From contig JADJXS010000001.1 in the NCBI GenBank assembly GCA_016710275.1, positions 3,038,001 through 3,102,000 of the forward strand: a DNA stretch of 64,000 nucleotides, written 5' to 3'. Positions 1 through 8,562 of the stretch are shown piece after piece. The notes under the pieces are model-generated. The model saw only the letters and a program-made list of their open reading frames with translations. It did not search any database and was not told the DNA's origin. The translations under genes and the position numbers were made by a program. How positions within the stretch are numbered: position 1 is the stretch's first letter; each line of letters starts with the position of its first letter. The stretch is from Phycisphaerales bacterium. GTDB taxonomy: Bacteria > Planctomycetota > Phycisphaerae > UBA1845 > Fen-1342.

Positions 1-60
1 TCGCGGCCATGCAGGTGCAGTGACCGGGGTCGGGCACCGGCGGCGACAAGGAGTGATTCG

Positions 61-645
61 ATGAGTTGCGGCTGTGAAACAGACCGATCGGGCATGAAGA
101 AGTCTCTGAGGCCGGCCAGCGCGCTCCTGCTACTCGCCGCGCCCCTCCTCGGCGCGTTTCTCTACCTACGCTCCGGCGGAACGCCCGCCGACGGGGACGC
201 CCCGACGGCAGCGAACACGCACGCTCACGCCGCCATGGATGCGACCGCCTGGAGCCGCATGGCCGCGGCGCGGCTGGATGGCAGCTCTTTCGCCCTGTCC
301 GAACTGGTCGGCAAACCCGTAATCCTCGATTTCTGGGCGACGTGGTGTCCGCCGTGTCGGGCGCAGCGCGACATCCTCCATAAGCTGGCCGGCGAATACG
401 GCGACCGAGTGCGGATCGTGGCGCTCTCGGTGGACGAGGATGAAGCCGCGCTGAAGCGCTACGTGGCCGAGCACGCCGGCGGGACGCACGAGTTGCGCGC
501 GACGGCGGAACTGACCGAGCTATTCGGCGTGGAAGCGCTGCCGACGCTGGCGATCATCGACGCCACGGGGCGGGTGCAGCGCGTCTCGACAGGCCTGGTG
601 GATGCGGAGGATCTGCGCCGGATTCTCTCGCCACTTCTGAACTGA
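61..645 (+). CDS. TlpA-like membrane-anchored thioredoxin
   Basis: A 194-residue thiol-disulfide oxidoreductase. A short Cys-containing N-terminus (SCGCE) is followed by one hydrophobic segment (about residues 18-37), so the protein is probably anchored in the membrane with its domain on the periplasmic side. The thioredoxin fold covers about residues 68-194, with the active site WCPPC in the context DFWATWCPPCRAQ and the cis-proline motif LPTLAIID. This is the TlpA/ResA type used for cytochrome maturation or general thiol reduction, but the actual partner cannot be read from sequence. It heads a plus-strand series of redox and arsenic genes. Unlike three later thiol genes in this cluster, both active-site positions are ordinary cysteine codons. 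Confidence 0.88.
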   Translation: MSCGCETDRSGMKKSLRPASALLLLAAPLLGAFLYLRSGGTPADGDAPTAANTHAHAAMDATAWSRMAAARLDGSSFALSELVGKPVILDFWATWCPPCRAQRDILHKLAGEYGDRVRIVALSVDEDEAALKRYVAEHAGGTHELRATAELTELFGVEALPTLAIIDATGRVQRVSTGLVDAEDLRRILSPLLN

Positions 646-981
646 TGGGCGGCTCGGGGCAAGCAAACCAGACCGTAGCACGCGCGAGAGCGGGGGCCAC
701 GCCGGCACGATTCGGCTGTGCCTAGCCGCCCGCGGTGGCCCTCCGAGATGGATTGCGAATGACGGCGAAGATGCTCGGCGTATGAACTGAGATTCGGTCG
801 CCCTCCCCGCGTCATCTCTTCATGCTCTCGTTGCGTCAGGATCGCCTCATGTGAGTTCGGGCACGAGCCGCTTGATCGGACGCTTTCACGCAATTTCCGA
901 ACCCGCTGCGGAATCTACCCTTCGAGGCCGCCGATCGGTTAGACCGGCGGTGAGCCGACTAGAACCATTCAGGAGCAATCG
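646..981. other. Intergenic region, no gene recognised
   Basis: No convincing coding sequence is visible on either strand; the open frames are GC-driven shadows. The 3' end carries AGGAG at 971-975, a good ribosome-binding site for the gene starting at 982. Confidence 0.6.
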
Positions 982-1875
982 ATGAGAATGCGGACCGTTC
1001 GAAGCATGATGGCGACATGGGCAATTGGATTGGGGGCGCTGGGCGCGGCCGACGCCGCAGACCTGCCGGTCGCGATGGACGGCAAGTGCCCGGTGTGCCT
1101 GGTGAAGATGGACAAAGTGGTCGACGGGAAGGCGGAGCTTGCGTCGGAGCATGACGGCAAGACGTACCGCTTCCCGTCGGCCGAGCAGAAGAGGATGTTC
1201 GACGCCGACCCGGCGAAATTCGTGCCGGCGCTCGGCGGCGATTGCACCGTGTGCCTGGTCGAAATGGGCAAGAGCGTCGCCGGCAAGCCCGAGCACGCGC
1301 TGGTACACGACGGGCGGCTGTTCCTCTTCCCGTCGGCCGAGCAGCTCGGGATGTTTAAGAAAAACCCGGCCAAGTACGCGAACGCCGACCTGGCGCTGGG
1401 CGGCGACTGTCCGGTCTGCCTGGTCAAGATGAACAAGCTCGTCAAGGGCGATCCGGCGTACGCGGTCGTGCATGACGGGCTGCGCTACCTGTTCCCCGGC
1501 GCTGAGCAGAAGCAGATGTTTGAGAAGAGCCCCGCGGCGTTCACGCCGGCGCTCGGCGGCGACTGCGTCGTGTGCAAAGTCGAGATGAAGAAGGCGGTTC
1601 CGGGCAAGGCGGAGTTTCAGACGGTTCACAACGGGCGGCTGTACCTGTTCCCCGGACAGGAGCAGCTCGACATGTTCAAGAAGAACCCCGCCAAGTACGC
1701 AGACGCCGACGTGGCCCTGGGCGGTAACTGCGCGGTCTGCAAGGTCGAGATGAGAAAGGACGTCGCCGGCAAGGCCGAGTTCGCGGTCGACTACCAGGGT
1801 CAGCGCTATCTGTTCCCGGACGCGAAGCTGCGTGAAAAGTTCCTGGCCAACCCGGCCAAGTACGCGACAAACTGA
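982..1875 (+). CDS. Secreted five-repeat YHS-like metal-binding protein
   Basis: A 297-residue protein with a signal peptide (about residues 1-26, ending GAADAA) followed by five tandem repeats of about 52-55 residues. Each repeat opens with CxVC[L/K]VxM (Cys pairs at 36/39, 88/91, 143/146, 195/198, 250/253), continues with an H/YxG turn and [Y/F]xFPxxEQ, and closes with MFxxxPAKY/F. The order of Cys pair, aromatic-Phe strand and 'F..xP.kY' ending matches the YHS/TRASH-type metal-binding domain, here repeated and exported. The invariant Met after the Cys pair suggests soft-metal ligands (inference). Start chosen for AGGAG six bases upstream. The neighbour arsM makes metal or metalloid binding plausible, but no specific metal can be assigned. 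Confidence 0.75.
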   Translation: MRMRTVRSMMATWAIGLGALGAADAADLPVAMDGKCPVCLVKMDKVVDGKAELASEHDGKTYRFPSAEQKRMFDADPAKFVPALGGDCTVCLVEMGKSVAGKPEHALVHDGRLFLFPSAEQLGMFKKNPAKYANADLALGGDCPVCLVKMNKLVKGDPAYAVVHDGLRYLFPGAEQKQMFEKSPAAFTPALGGDCVVCKVEMKKAVPGKAEFQTVHNGRLYLFPGQEQLDMFKKNPAKYADADVALGGNCAVCKVEMRKDVAGKAEFAVDYQGQRYLFPDAKLREKFLANPAKYATN

Positions 1876-1975
1876 GTGCTCTCGGCACGATGAGCGCCCG
1901 CGGCGGTGGCGAGTTCTCCTCCACGCCATGCCGCGGGCCCCGGACCTCTGTTCGTAGCAACCACGAGGGTGAGCC

Positions 1976-3028
1976 ATGAATTCGGTGACTGAAACTCGCG
2001 AATCCGTTCGCGAATACTACGGCCGTGTCCTGGGGCACTCGTCGCACCTGAAGACCGACGCCTGCTGCGCCCCGGACGACAAGCCGCACCACGTGAAGGC
2101 GATCATTCGCGACCTGGCCCCCGAGGTCGTGGAGCGGTTCTACGGCTGCGGGTCGCCGATTCCGCTGGCAATCGAGGACTGCACGGTGCTGGATCTCGGC
2201 TGCGGGACGGGGCGCGACGCGTACATCTGCTCGAAGCTGGTCGGATCGCGCGGCCGGGTGATCGGCGTGGACATGACGGCCGAGCAGTTGCGGATCGCCG
2301 CGGCCCACCAGGCGCGGCATGCGTCGCTCTTCGGATATGCATCGCCGAACACGCGGTTCGTTCACGGCTACATGGAAGAGCTCGCCGACGCAGGCATCGA
2401 GGATGAATCGGTCGACGTGGTGATCTCGAATTGCGTGATCAACCTCGCGCCGGACAAGTCGCGAGTAATCGGGGAGATACTCCGCGTCCTCAAGCCCGGC
2501 GGCGAGCTCTATTTTTCAGACATCTTCGCCGATCGACGGCTGCCGGCCGAATGGCGGGAGGATTCCGTTCTGCTTGGCGAGTGCCTGGCAGGGGCGATGT
2601 ACGTCGAGGATTTCCGCCGGCTGCTTGCGGCTCTTGGCGTGCCCGATTTCCGAATTGCTACGCGCAGACCGCTGACGATCGGAAACGAAGAAATTCGCGA
2701 CCGGGTCGGCCCGACGGGTTTTTCGTCGCTGACGATTCGAGCCTTCAAGCTCGATAGCCTGGAAGATCGCTGCGAGGACTACGGCCAGGTCGCGACCTAT
2801 CGCGGAACGATCCCGCATGCGGTGCACTCGTTCGCGCTGGACGATCACCACGAGCTCGTGACCGGCAAGCCAATGCTCGTCTGCGGAAACACGGCTGCGA
2901 TGCTCGCCGAGACCCGTTATTCGCCGCATTTCGTGATTCAGGGCGATCGCAGCCTCCACTACGGACTGTTCGCGTGCGGGCGTGCGCCGGACGCGCGGCC
3001 GACCGCCTCAGACGGCAAGTGCTGCTGA
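1976..3028 (+). CDS. arsM: Arsenite S-adenosylmethionine methyltransferase
   Basis: A 350-residue class I SAM methyltransferase of the ArsM type, which methylates trivalent arsenic in the cytoplasm. The SAM motif VLDLGCGTGRD lies at residues 71-81. Cysteines at 30/31, 58, 153 (in SNCVINL) and 203 occur at the spacing of the four conserved cysteines of characterised algal ArsM (44, 72, 174, 224), so all As(III)-binding positions appear present. The C-terminus ends with a further Cys pair (GKCC). It lies just upstream of a phosphate-type transporter and arsS. The arsM-arsS combination is the recognised core of arsenosugar biosynthesis, so the product is probably dimethylarsenate feeding that route. 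Confidence 0.92.
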   Translation: MNSVTETRESVREYYGRVLGHSSHLKTDACCAPDDKPHHVKAIIRDLAPEVVERFYGCGSPIPLAIEDCTVLDLGCGTGRDAYICSKLVGSRGRVIGVDMTAEQLRIAAAHQARHASLFGYASPNTRFVHGYMEELADAGIEDESVDVVISNCVINLAPDKSRVIGEILRVLKPGGELYFSDIFADRRLPAEWREDSVLLGECLAGAMYVEDFRRLLAALGVPDFRIATRRPLTIGNEEIRDRVGPTGFSSLTIRAFKLDSLEDRCEDYGQVATYRGTIPHAVHSFALDDHHELVTGKPMLVCGNTAAMLAETRYSPHFVIQGDRSLHYGLFACGRAPDARPTASDGKCC

Positions 3029-3093
3029 AATCCCGTCGGTACGCGGGTTTGGTCTGAGTGGGTGCCTGACGTAGCTGATTGGAGTGGGTCGCT

Positions 3094-4224
3094 GTGACGA
3101 CTGTAATCCTGATTGTCGCGGTGTCCTGGCTGGCGTACAGCAACGGCGCGAATGACAACTTCAAGGGCGTCGCCACGCTCTACGGAAGCGCGACGGCCGA
3201 GTACGGCCGGGCGCTGAAGGTCGCGACCCTAGCGACGCTCGCCGGCAGCGTGGTATCGCTCCTGTTGGCATCTACACTCGCGAAGGCTTTCAGCGGCAAC
3301 GGACTGGTTCCGCCCGCGCTGGCGGGCGATCCGTCGCTGCTCATCGCCGTCGGCGCGGCGGCCGCGGTCACAATTCTGCTCGCGACGTACCTCGGAATGC
3401 CCACTTCAACGACACACGCGCTTACCGGCGCGCTCCTCGGAATCTCAATCGTGGCCGGCGGCGCACAAACCCCAATCGGCGCGCTGTGGAGCGGCTTCTT
3501 TCTGCCGCTGCTTGTCAGCCCGGTGCTCGCGATTGCAGGAGCAACTCTCGTGTATCCGCCACTGAGCGCCGCCCGGCAGTATCTGGGCGTCTCGCGTGAA
3601 ACATGCGTCTGCGTCGGAACGGAGCGAACTTCGGTCCTGGCGGTCGCCGGGGAGAATCTCGCGATCGGACGGGCTTCGCCGGTTGTGACGCTTTCTGTTG
3701 CCACCTCCGGGCAATGTATCGATCGCTACCAGGGCCGCGTCGTCGGGCTCGACGCGCAATCGGCCGTCAACGGTCTGCATTATTTCAGCGCCGCGGCGGT
3801 CTGCTTTGCCCGGGCGGTGAATGACACACCGAAAATCGCGGCGCTGCTGCTCGCTGGTGGAATCGCGGGCGGGGCGCAGTGGGGTCTCGGCCTGGTTGCG
3901 GCGGCGATGGCGCTCGGCGGCTGGCTGAATTCGCGGCGCGTCGCCGAGACGATGAGCCGCCGGATTACCGATCTGAACGCGGGTCAGGGTCTCACGGGTA
4001 ACCTCGTCACCGCCGCCCTCGTGCTGGGGGCGTCGCACCTCGGCGTGCCTGTGTCCACGACCCACGTGTCATGCGGATCGCTCTTCGGAATCGGCTTCGA
4101 GACCGGCGCCGCGCGGTGGAAAACCGTGGGCGCCATCCTGCTGGCCTGGGCCACGACGCTTCCGTGCGGCGCGCTGCTCGGCGCCGCGGCGTTCTGGATG
4201 TTGACGCACCTTGGAGGCCTGTAA
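3094..4224 (+). CDS. PiT-family inorganic phosphate transporter
   Basis: An integral membrane protein of the PiT (PHO4) family. The two inverted family signatures are visible: YSNGANDNFKG near the N-terminus and RAVNDTPKI in the second half, each followed by hydrophobic helices. PiT proteins carry phosphate with H+ or Na+ and often admit arsenate. GTG 3094 is preferred because GGAG at 3081-3084 is nine bases upstream and homologues begin just before the first helix; TTG 3079 is an alternative. The stop overlaps the arsS start by one base (TAATG), implying translational coupling. Its place between arsM and arsS suggests a role in phosphate/arsenate balance (inference). Confidence 0.9.
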   Translation: MTTVILIVAVSWLAYSNGANDNFKGVATLYGSATAEYGRALKVATLATLAGSVVSLLLASTLAKAFSGNGLVPPALAGDPSLLIAVGAAAAVTILLATYLGMPTSTTHALTGALLGISIVAGGAQTPIGALWSGFFLPLLVSPVLAIAGATLVYPPLSAARQYLGVSRETCVCVGTERTSVLAVAGENLAIGRASPVVTLSVATSGQCIDRYQGRVVGLDAQSAVNGLHYFSAAAVCFARAVNDTPKIAALLLAGGIAGGAQWGLGLVAAAMALGGWLNSRRVAETMSRRITDLNAGQGLTGNLVTAALVLGASHLGVPVSTTHVSCGSLFGIGFETGAARWKTVGAILLAWATTLPCGALLGAAAFWMLTHLGGL

Positions 4225-5219
4225 TGACGACGCTACAGACCGTGCCCCTCACCATCGGCGGCGGGAGCGCGTTTGAACGCCGGATTGTCGAAGCAACCGG
4301 GGAGCCGCTGCATGCCCTTTCGATCGACACGATCCAGGTCAACATCGGCCTTACGTGTAACCTGGCGTGTCGCCATTGCCACGTCGAAGCGTCACCGAAG
4401 CGCACCGAGCAGATGAGCTGGGACACCATGTTGCTCGTCCTCGACGCGGCCCGGCGCGGCGGCGCGCAGACCATCGACATCACCGGCGGCGAACCGGCCA
4501 TGAACCCGAACTTCCGGCGACTCGTTGCTGCGGCGCGGGCGGAAGGCTTCGAGGTCATCATACGGACCGACCTTATCATCATGCTGGAAGAGGGATATCG
4601 CGACCTGCCGGGATTTCTCTCCGGCCAGCGCGTGCATCTCGTCGCGTCACTGCCCTGCTACCTGCCGGACAACGTCAACCGGCAGCGCGGGCTGCGGGTG
4701 TATGAGCGCAGCGTCGAGGTCATTCGCATGCTCAACGGCGTCGGATTCGGAATCGCCGACGGATTGCCGCTGGACCTTGTCTATAACCCGCTCGGCCCGG
4801 CTTTGCCGCCGGACCAAGCCGGGCTGGAGAGAGACTATCGCCGCGAGCTGCTGGCGCGGTTCGGCATCGAGTTCACGCGGCTCATCACGATTACGAACAT
4901 GCCGATCGGTCGTTTCCTGCACGACCTCACGCGCGATGGCCGCGCGACGGCGTACGAAGCGCTGCTGGGCGAGCGATTCAATCCTGCGACTGTAGAGTCG
5001 CTGATGTGCCGGCGCCAGGTGCATGTGAGCTGGGACGGCTCGCTGCATGACTGCGACTTCAACTACGCGCTCGGCATGCGCACGAATTCGGCGGCGCCGA
5101 TGCACATTCGCGACTTCGACGTGCGGCGATTGCAACGGAGGCGAATTGCGACGGACTCTCATTGTTTCGGCTGTACGGCCGGGTGCGGATCGTCGTGCGG
5201 GGGAGCGCTCGCGACGTGA
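4224..5219 (+). CDS. arsS: Arsenosugar biosynthesis radical SAM protein
   Basis: A 331-residue radical SAM enzyme. The cluster motif CNLACRHC (Cys 45, 49, 52) binds the SAM-activating [4Fe-4S] cluster, followed by TGGEPAMNPNF. The C-terminus is Cys-rich (HCFGCTAGCGSSCGG), as in the 'radical SAM/Cys-rich' family TIGR04167, now called ArsS, thought to add the 5'-deoxyadenosyl group of SAM to methylated arsenic. GGAGG lies seven bases before the ATG, which overlaps the transporter stop. Some relatives carry selenocysteine in the Cys-rich tail; here all positions are Cys codons. Co-location with arsM supports the assignment. Confidence 0.92.
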   Translation: MTTLQTVPLTIGGGSAFERRIVEATGEPLHALSIDTIQVNIGLTCNLACRHCHVEASPKRTEQMSWDTMLLVLDAARRGGAQTIDITGGEPAMNPNFRRLVAAARAEGFEVIIRTDLIIMLEEGYRDLPGFLSGQRVHLVASLPCYLPDNVNRQRGLRVYERSVEVIRMLNGVGFGIADGLPLDLVYNPLGPALPPDQAGLERDYRRELLARFGIEFTRLITITNMPIGRFLHDLTRDGRATAYEALLGERFNPATVESLMCRRQVHVSWDGSLHDCDFNYALGMRTNSAAPMHIRDFDVRRLQRRRIATDSHCFGCTAGCGSSCGGALAT

Positions 5220-5254
5220 TCAGAGGTTTCCACGATTCAGATGGAGACAAACGA

Positions 5255-6826
5255 ATGTTACGAACACTCACGGTTCCTTTGATGCTTGCGAGCTGGGCTG
5301 TCTGCGCCGCTGCGTCGGCGCAGACCACGCGGCCCGCGTCGACGTCGGCGCCCTCCGCGGGCGAGGAGTTCCATCAGGTAAGGCGGAAGGGCTCGGTCGA
5401 AATCGAGAAGGAGTATGACCTTTCGGGTCTGGCCATTCCTAGAGATCAGATCCACACGCTTCTGCCGCGCGACGCGATCCCCGCGCTGGCCGACCCAAAG
5501 ACCGAGCCGGCCGATCGCGCGACGTGGCTGCCGGGCGACGCGCGCATAATCGAAGTCAAGGTCGGCGACGACATTTTGGGCGTCCCGCTCCGCGTTCTCG
5601 ACTGGCACGAGGTCGTCAATGCGACCGTCGGCGGACAGCCGATCGCCGCGACGTACTGTCCACTGTGCGACTCCGCGACGGTGTTCTCGCGCAAGGTTTC
5701 CGTCGGCGGGGTGGACACTGTGCTCGAATTCGGTGTTTCGGGTGCGCTCTACAACTCAAACGTCCTGATGTACGACCGCAAGGACAAGGGTTTGTGGAGC
5801 CAGCTCGGCATGCGTGCCGTCAGCGGACCACTTACCGGCACTTCGCTCGACATGCTGCCGGTCCAGGTGACTTCGTTTGCCGCGTTCAAGAAGTCCCATC
5901 CAGCCGCAAAGATTGTCAGTAAGGAGACCGGGCACGATCGAGACTACTCGCGCTCGCCGTACGAATCGTACTTCAAGAACGAGGGACTGATGGTCCCCGT
6001 AGCCAATGTCGGCGACGCGCTGCCGCGCAAGACGCTCGGCGTGGGCATCGCAATCGGCGACGCCCGATCTGCCTGGGCATGGTTCATTCCTGTCGACGCG
6101 ATCGGCGATGCGCGGACGATCGACACGCCGGTCGGCAAACTGCTGCTCTCGCGCAGCGAGGCTGGGGTCTCGGTCGTGCAGGCCCCTCCAGGCGCGCGAA
6201 CGGCTCAGACTTTCTACTACTCCTGGTCGGCGTTTTATCCGCAGACGAAGATCGTCCTCCCATCGGACCCGCCCGGTGCGGAGACGGTGCTGACGCCGGG
6301 CCTCGTCGTCGGCGATCGCGCGCCAAACGTTTCGGTCACCGGAGTGGACGGCCGGCCGGTGCAGCTTGAGTCGCTCTATAAGAACGGACCTGTCGTGCTC
6401 ACGTTTTATCGCGGCGGATGGTGTCCGATCTGCAACCGGGCGCTCGCGGCATGGGCGGGAAAGTTGGAAGCACTCAAGGTCGCAGGTGGAATGTTCGTCG
6501 CGCTCACGCCCGAGAAGCCCGACCTCGCGGGCCAGACGCGCGAGAAGTCCGGCGGCGAATACGCCGTTTTCAGCGACGGGGCGTTTGCGGCCGCGAAGGC
6601 GTTCAAGGTCCACTTCGTCGTCGACGAGGCGACGAAAGCGAAGTACCAGCAGTTCGGCTTGAAAATCGCTGAATCCAACGTCAGCGGCACCTGGGAGCTG
6701 CCGGCGCCGGCGACGTTCGTCATCGACCGCGACGGCGTTATTCGCTACGTCTTCGCGGACTGGGATTACAAGAAGCGGGCTGATCCGGACAAGGTGATCG
6801 GCGCCGTTCGCGCGTTGAAGCCGTGA
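5255..6826 (+). CDS. DUF3179 protein fused to peroxiredoxin-like domain
   Basis: A 523-residue exported protein with a signal peptide (about residues 1-22, ending ASAQ) and a Thr/Ser/Pro-rich linker. The DUF3179 domain occupies about residues 50-340 and contains the family motif YCPLCDSATVF. The C-terminal part (about 365-523) is an AhpC/TSA-type redoxin with FYRGGWCPICNRAL, giving a CxxC peroxidatic site. DUF3179 has no established reaction. Joining it to a redoxin in one chain suggests a periplasmic thiol or peroxide function. ATG 5255 is chosen because it starts the signal peptide; the longer open frame upstream overlaps arsS and lacks signal character. Confidence 0.85.
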   Translation: MLRTLTVPLMLASWAVCAAASAQTTRPASTSAPSAGEEFHQVRRKGSVEIEKEYDLSGLAIPRDQIHTLLPRDAIPALADPKTEPADRATWLPGDARIIEVKVGDDILGVPLRVLDWHEVVNATVGGQPIAATYCPLCDSATVFSRKVSVGGVDTVLEFGVSGALYNSNVLMYDRKDKGLWSQLGMRAVSGPLTGTSLDMLPVQVTSFAAFKKSHPAAKIVSKETGHDRDYSRSPYESYFKNEGLMVPVANVGDALPRKTLGVGIAIGDARSAWAWFIPVDAIGDARTIDTPVGKLLLSRSEAGVSVVQAPPGARTAQTFYYSWSAFYPQTKIVLPSDPPGAETVLTPGLVVGDRAPNVSVTGVDGRPVQLESLYKNGPVVLTFYRGGWCPICNRALAAWAGKLEALKVAGGMFVALTPEKPDLAGQTREKSGGEYAVFSDGAFAAAKAFKVHFVVDEATKAKYQQFGLKIAESNVSGTWELPAPATFVIDRDGVIRYVFADWDYKKRADPDKVIGAVRALKP

Positions 6827-6879
6827 TGGCGATTTGCACGCGTGACGAATGATCCAGCGGTACTGGAACGGAGTTCTTC

Positions 6880-8562
6880 ATGCGGGCGATGGAGATGTCA
6901 GGAATGATGGTCGATGCGATCAACGATTCGAAGGACGCGGTTGGAGGCGATTTAGTGCGGCCAAGTCAACGCGTGTCGCGCTGGGTGAACGGGGTCTCGT
7001 TCATCGTGCTGGTGGCGTGCCTGATCCTCCTCGCCCGCGTTCTCCCAGTTGATCGGGCCGTGCAGGCGATTCAGGGTGGTGTAGATCAATTGGGGGTGTT
7101 CGGTTCGGTCGTGTTCGCCGCCGCTTACATCCTGGCTGGGCTGCTATTCGTACCCGGTTCGGCGCTCACACTCGCGTCGGGTGCGCTGTTTGGGTTGGTC
7201 TGGGGTACAGCCATCGTGTCGATCGCCTCGACCATCACCGCCGCGCTGGCCTTTCTGATCGCGCGCTACGCCGCGCGCGAACGGGTTCGGCGCGCGGCCG
7301 GGCGCAACCGTCGTTTCGCGGCCATCGACCAGGCGATCGGGAAAGGTGGATGGAGGATTGTCGCGTTGCTGCGGCTCTCGCCCGCCGTTCCATTCAGCCT
7401 GGGCAATTATCTCTATGGACTGACTTCAATCCGCTTCTGGCCCTACCTTTTCGCGAGCTGGCTCTGCATGCTCCCGGGCACGTTCATGTACGTCTACATC
7501 GGACATCTCGGCGTGGAAGGATTGCAGGCTGCCGGCGGCGGCTCGAATGCTGTGGGTGTCGGCAAGACCGTACTCCTGGTCGCCGGGCTCGCCGCCACGG
7601 TCGTGGTCACGGTCTATATAACCCGGTTGGCCCGCCGCGCGCTCGCCGAGCAGGGAGCACTCGCGGCCGCGGCGGGGCCGGCTTCCCCCGAGGCGAGCAG
7701 CGCCGCGGCGCGAAACTCCGCGTCGCGGGCGCGCGTTGCAGCACTCCCCCTCGCCGCGCTATTGATGGCGACCCTCACCACGGCGGCCTGGTGGAAGCAG
7801 GACGCAATTCGCGGGCTGTTCGGTCCGCCCACGGCGACTCTTCAGGAGGCCTACTCGGAAAAGTCGGATGACGGCACGTTCGATCATTCGCACTTCGATT
7901 CTCTGTTGCGAAAGCACGTCTCGAAAGGCGGCTGGGTGGACTATGAGGGCTTGAAAGCCGATTCCGCGATTCTCGACGCCTACATCGCGTCGCTGGAGAA
8001 AGCCCCGTTCGACAGTCTGGGCCGGGATGAGAAACTGGCCCTTCTGATCAATGCGTATAACGCGTCTACGCTGCGCCTGATTCTCGACCACTACCCGGTC
8101 AAGTCCGTCAAGGACATCCCCGACGCGAAGCGCTGGGCCGACAAACGTTGGAAGGTCGCCGGCGGCACTTGGAGCCTGAATCAGATCGAGCATGAGCAGA
8201 TCCGCCCCAAGTTTCGCGAGCCGCGCGTTCATTTCGCACTGGTTTGCGCCGCGATCGGCTGTCCGCCGTTGCGCGCGGAGGCGTACACCGGAGCCAGGCT
8301 CGGAACCCAGCTCGCCGACCAGACACAGTACGTGCATACGCACGACCGCTGGTTCCGCTTCGATTCGAAAAGTGACGTTGTGAAGCTGACGAAGCTGTAC
8401 GACTGGTACGGCGATGATTTCAAGCAGGTCGCCGGGACGCTGCTGGCGTACGTCGGCACGCACTCGAAAGATCTGCAGGCCGCGCTCGACGCGAAGAAGC
8501 CGCCGCGGATTGAATGGCTCGACTATGACTGGCGGATCAACAGCCGGGAGAACAGACCTTGA
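6880..8562 (+). CDS. TVP38/TMEM64 membrane protein fused to DUF547
   Basis: A 560-residue two-domain protein. The first half is a TVP38/TMEM64 (VTT/DedA-like) integral membrane domain, recognised by FVPGSALTLASGALFG and the re-entrant motif LRLSPAVPFSLGNYLYG. After a hydrophobic segment and linker, the second half is DUF547 (about residues 330-550), with LLINAYNAST and CAAIGCPPLR, likely outside the cytoplasm. Both families recur in arsS/selenodomain gene neighbourhoods, usually as separate genes, so the fusion supports a joint role. Neither family has a settled biochemical function. Several in-frame ATGs (6880, 6889, 6904, 6907) make the exact start uncertain. Confidence 0.85.
   Translation: MRAMEMSGMMVDAINDSKDAVGGDLVRPSQRVSRWVNGVSFIVLVACLILLARVLPVDRAVQAIQGGVDQLGVFGSVVFAAAYILAGLLFVPGSALTLASGALFGLVWGTAIVSIASTITAALAFLIARYAARERVRRAAGRNRRFAAIDQAIGKGGWRIVALLRLSPAVPFSLGNYLYGLTSIRFWPYLFASWLCMLPGTFMYVYIGHLGVEGLQAAGGGSNAVGVGKTVLLVAGLAATVVVTVYITRLARRALAEQGALAAAAGPASPEASSAAARNSASRARVAALPLAALLMATLTTAAWWKQDAIRGLFGPPTATLQEAYSEKSDDGTFDHSHFDSLLRKHVSKGGWVDYEGLKADSAILDAYIASLEKAPFDSLGRDEKLALLINAYNASTLRLILDHYPVKSVKDIPDAKRWADKRWKVAGGTWSLNQIEHEQIRPKFREPRVHFALVCAAIGCPPLRAEAYTGARLGTQLADQTQYVHTHDRWFRFDSKSDVVKLTKLYDWYGDDFKQVAGTLLAYVGTHSKDLQAALDAKKPPRIEWLDYDWRINSRENRP

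Noticed and set aside
6406..6470. Selenocysteine in the DUF3179-peroxiredoxin fusion
   Set aside because: The active site GGWCPICN is encoded by normal Cys codons and no TGA occurs in frame.
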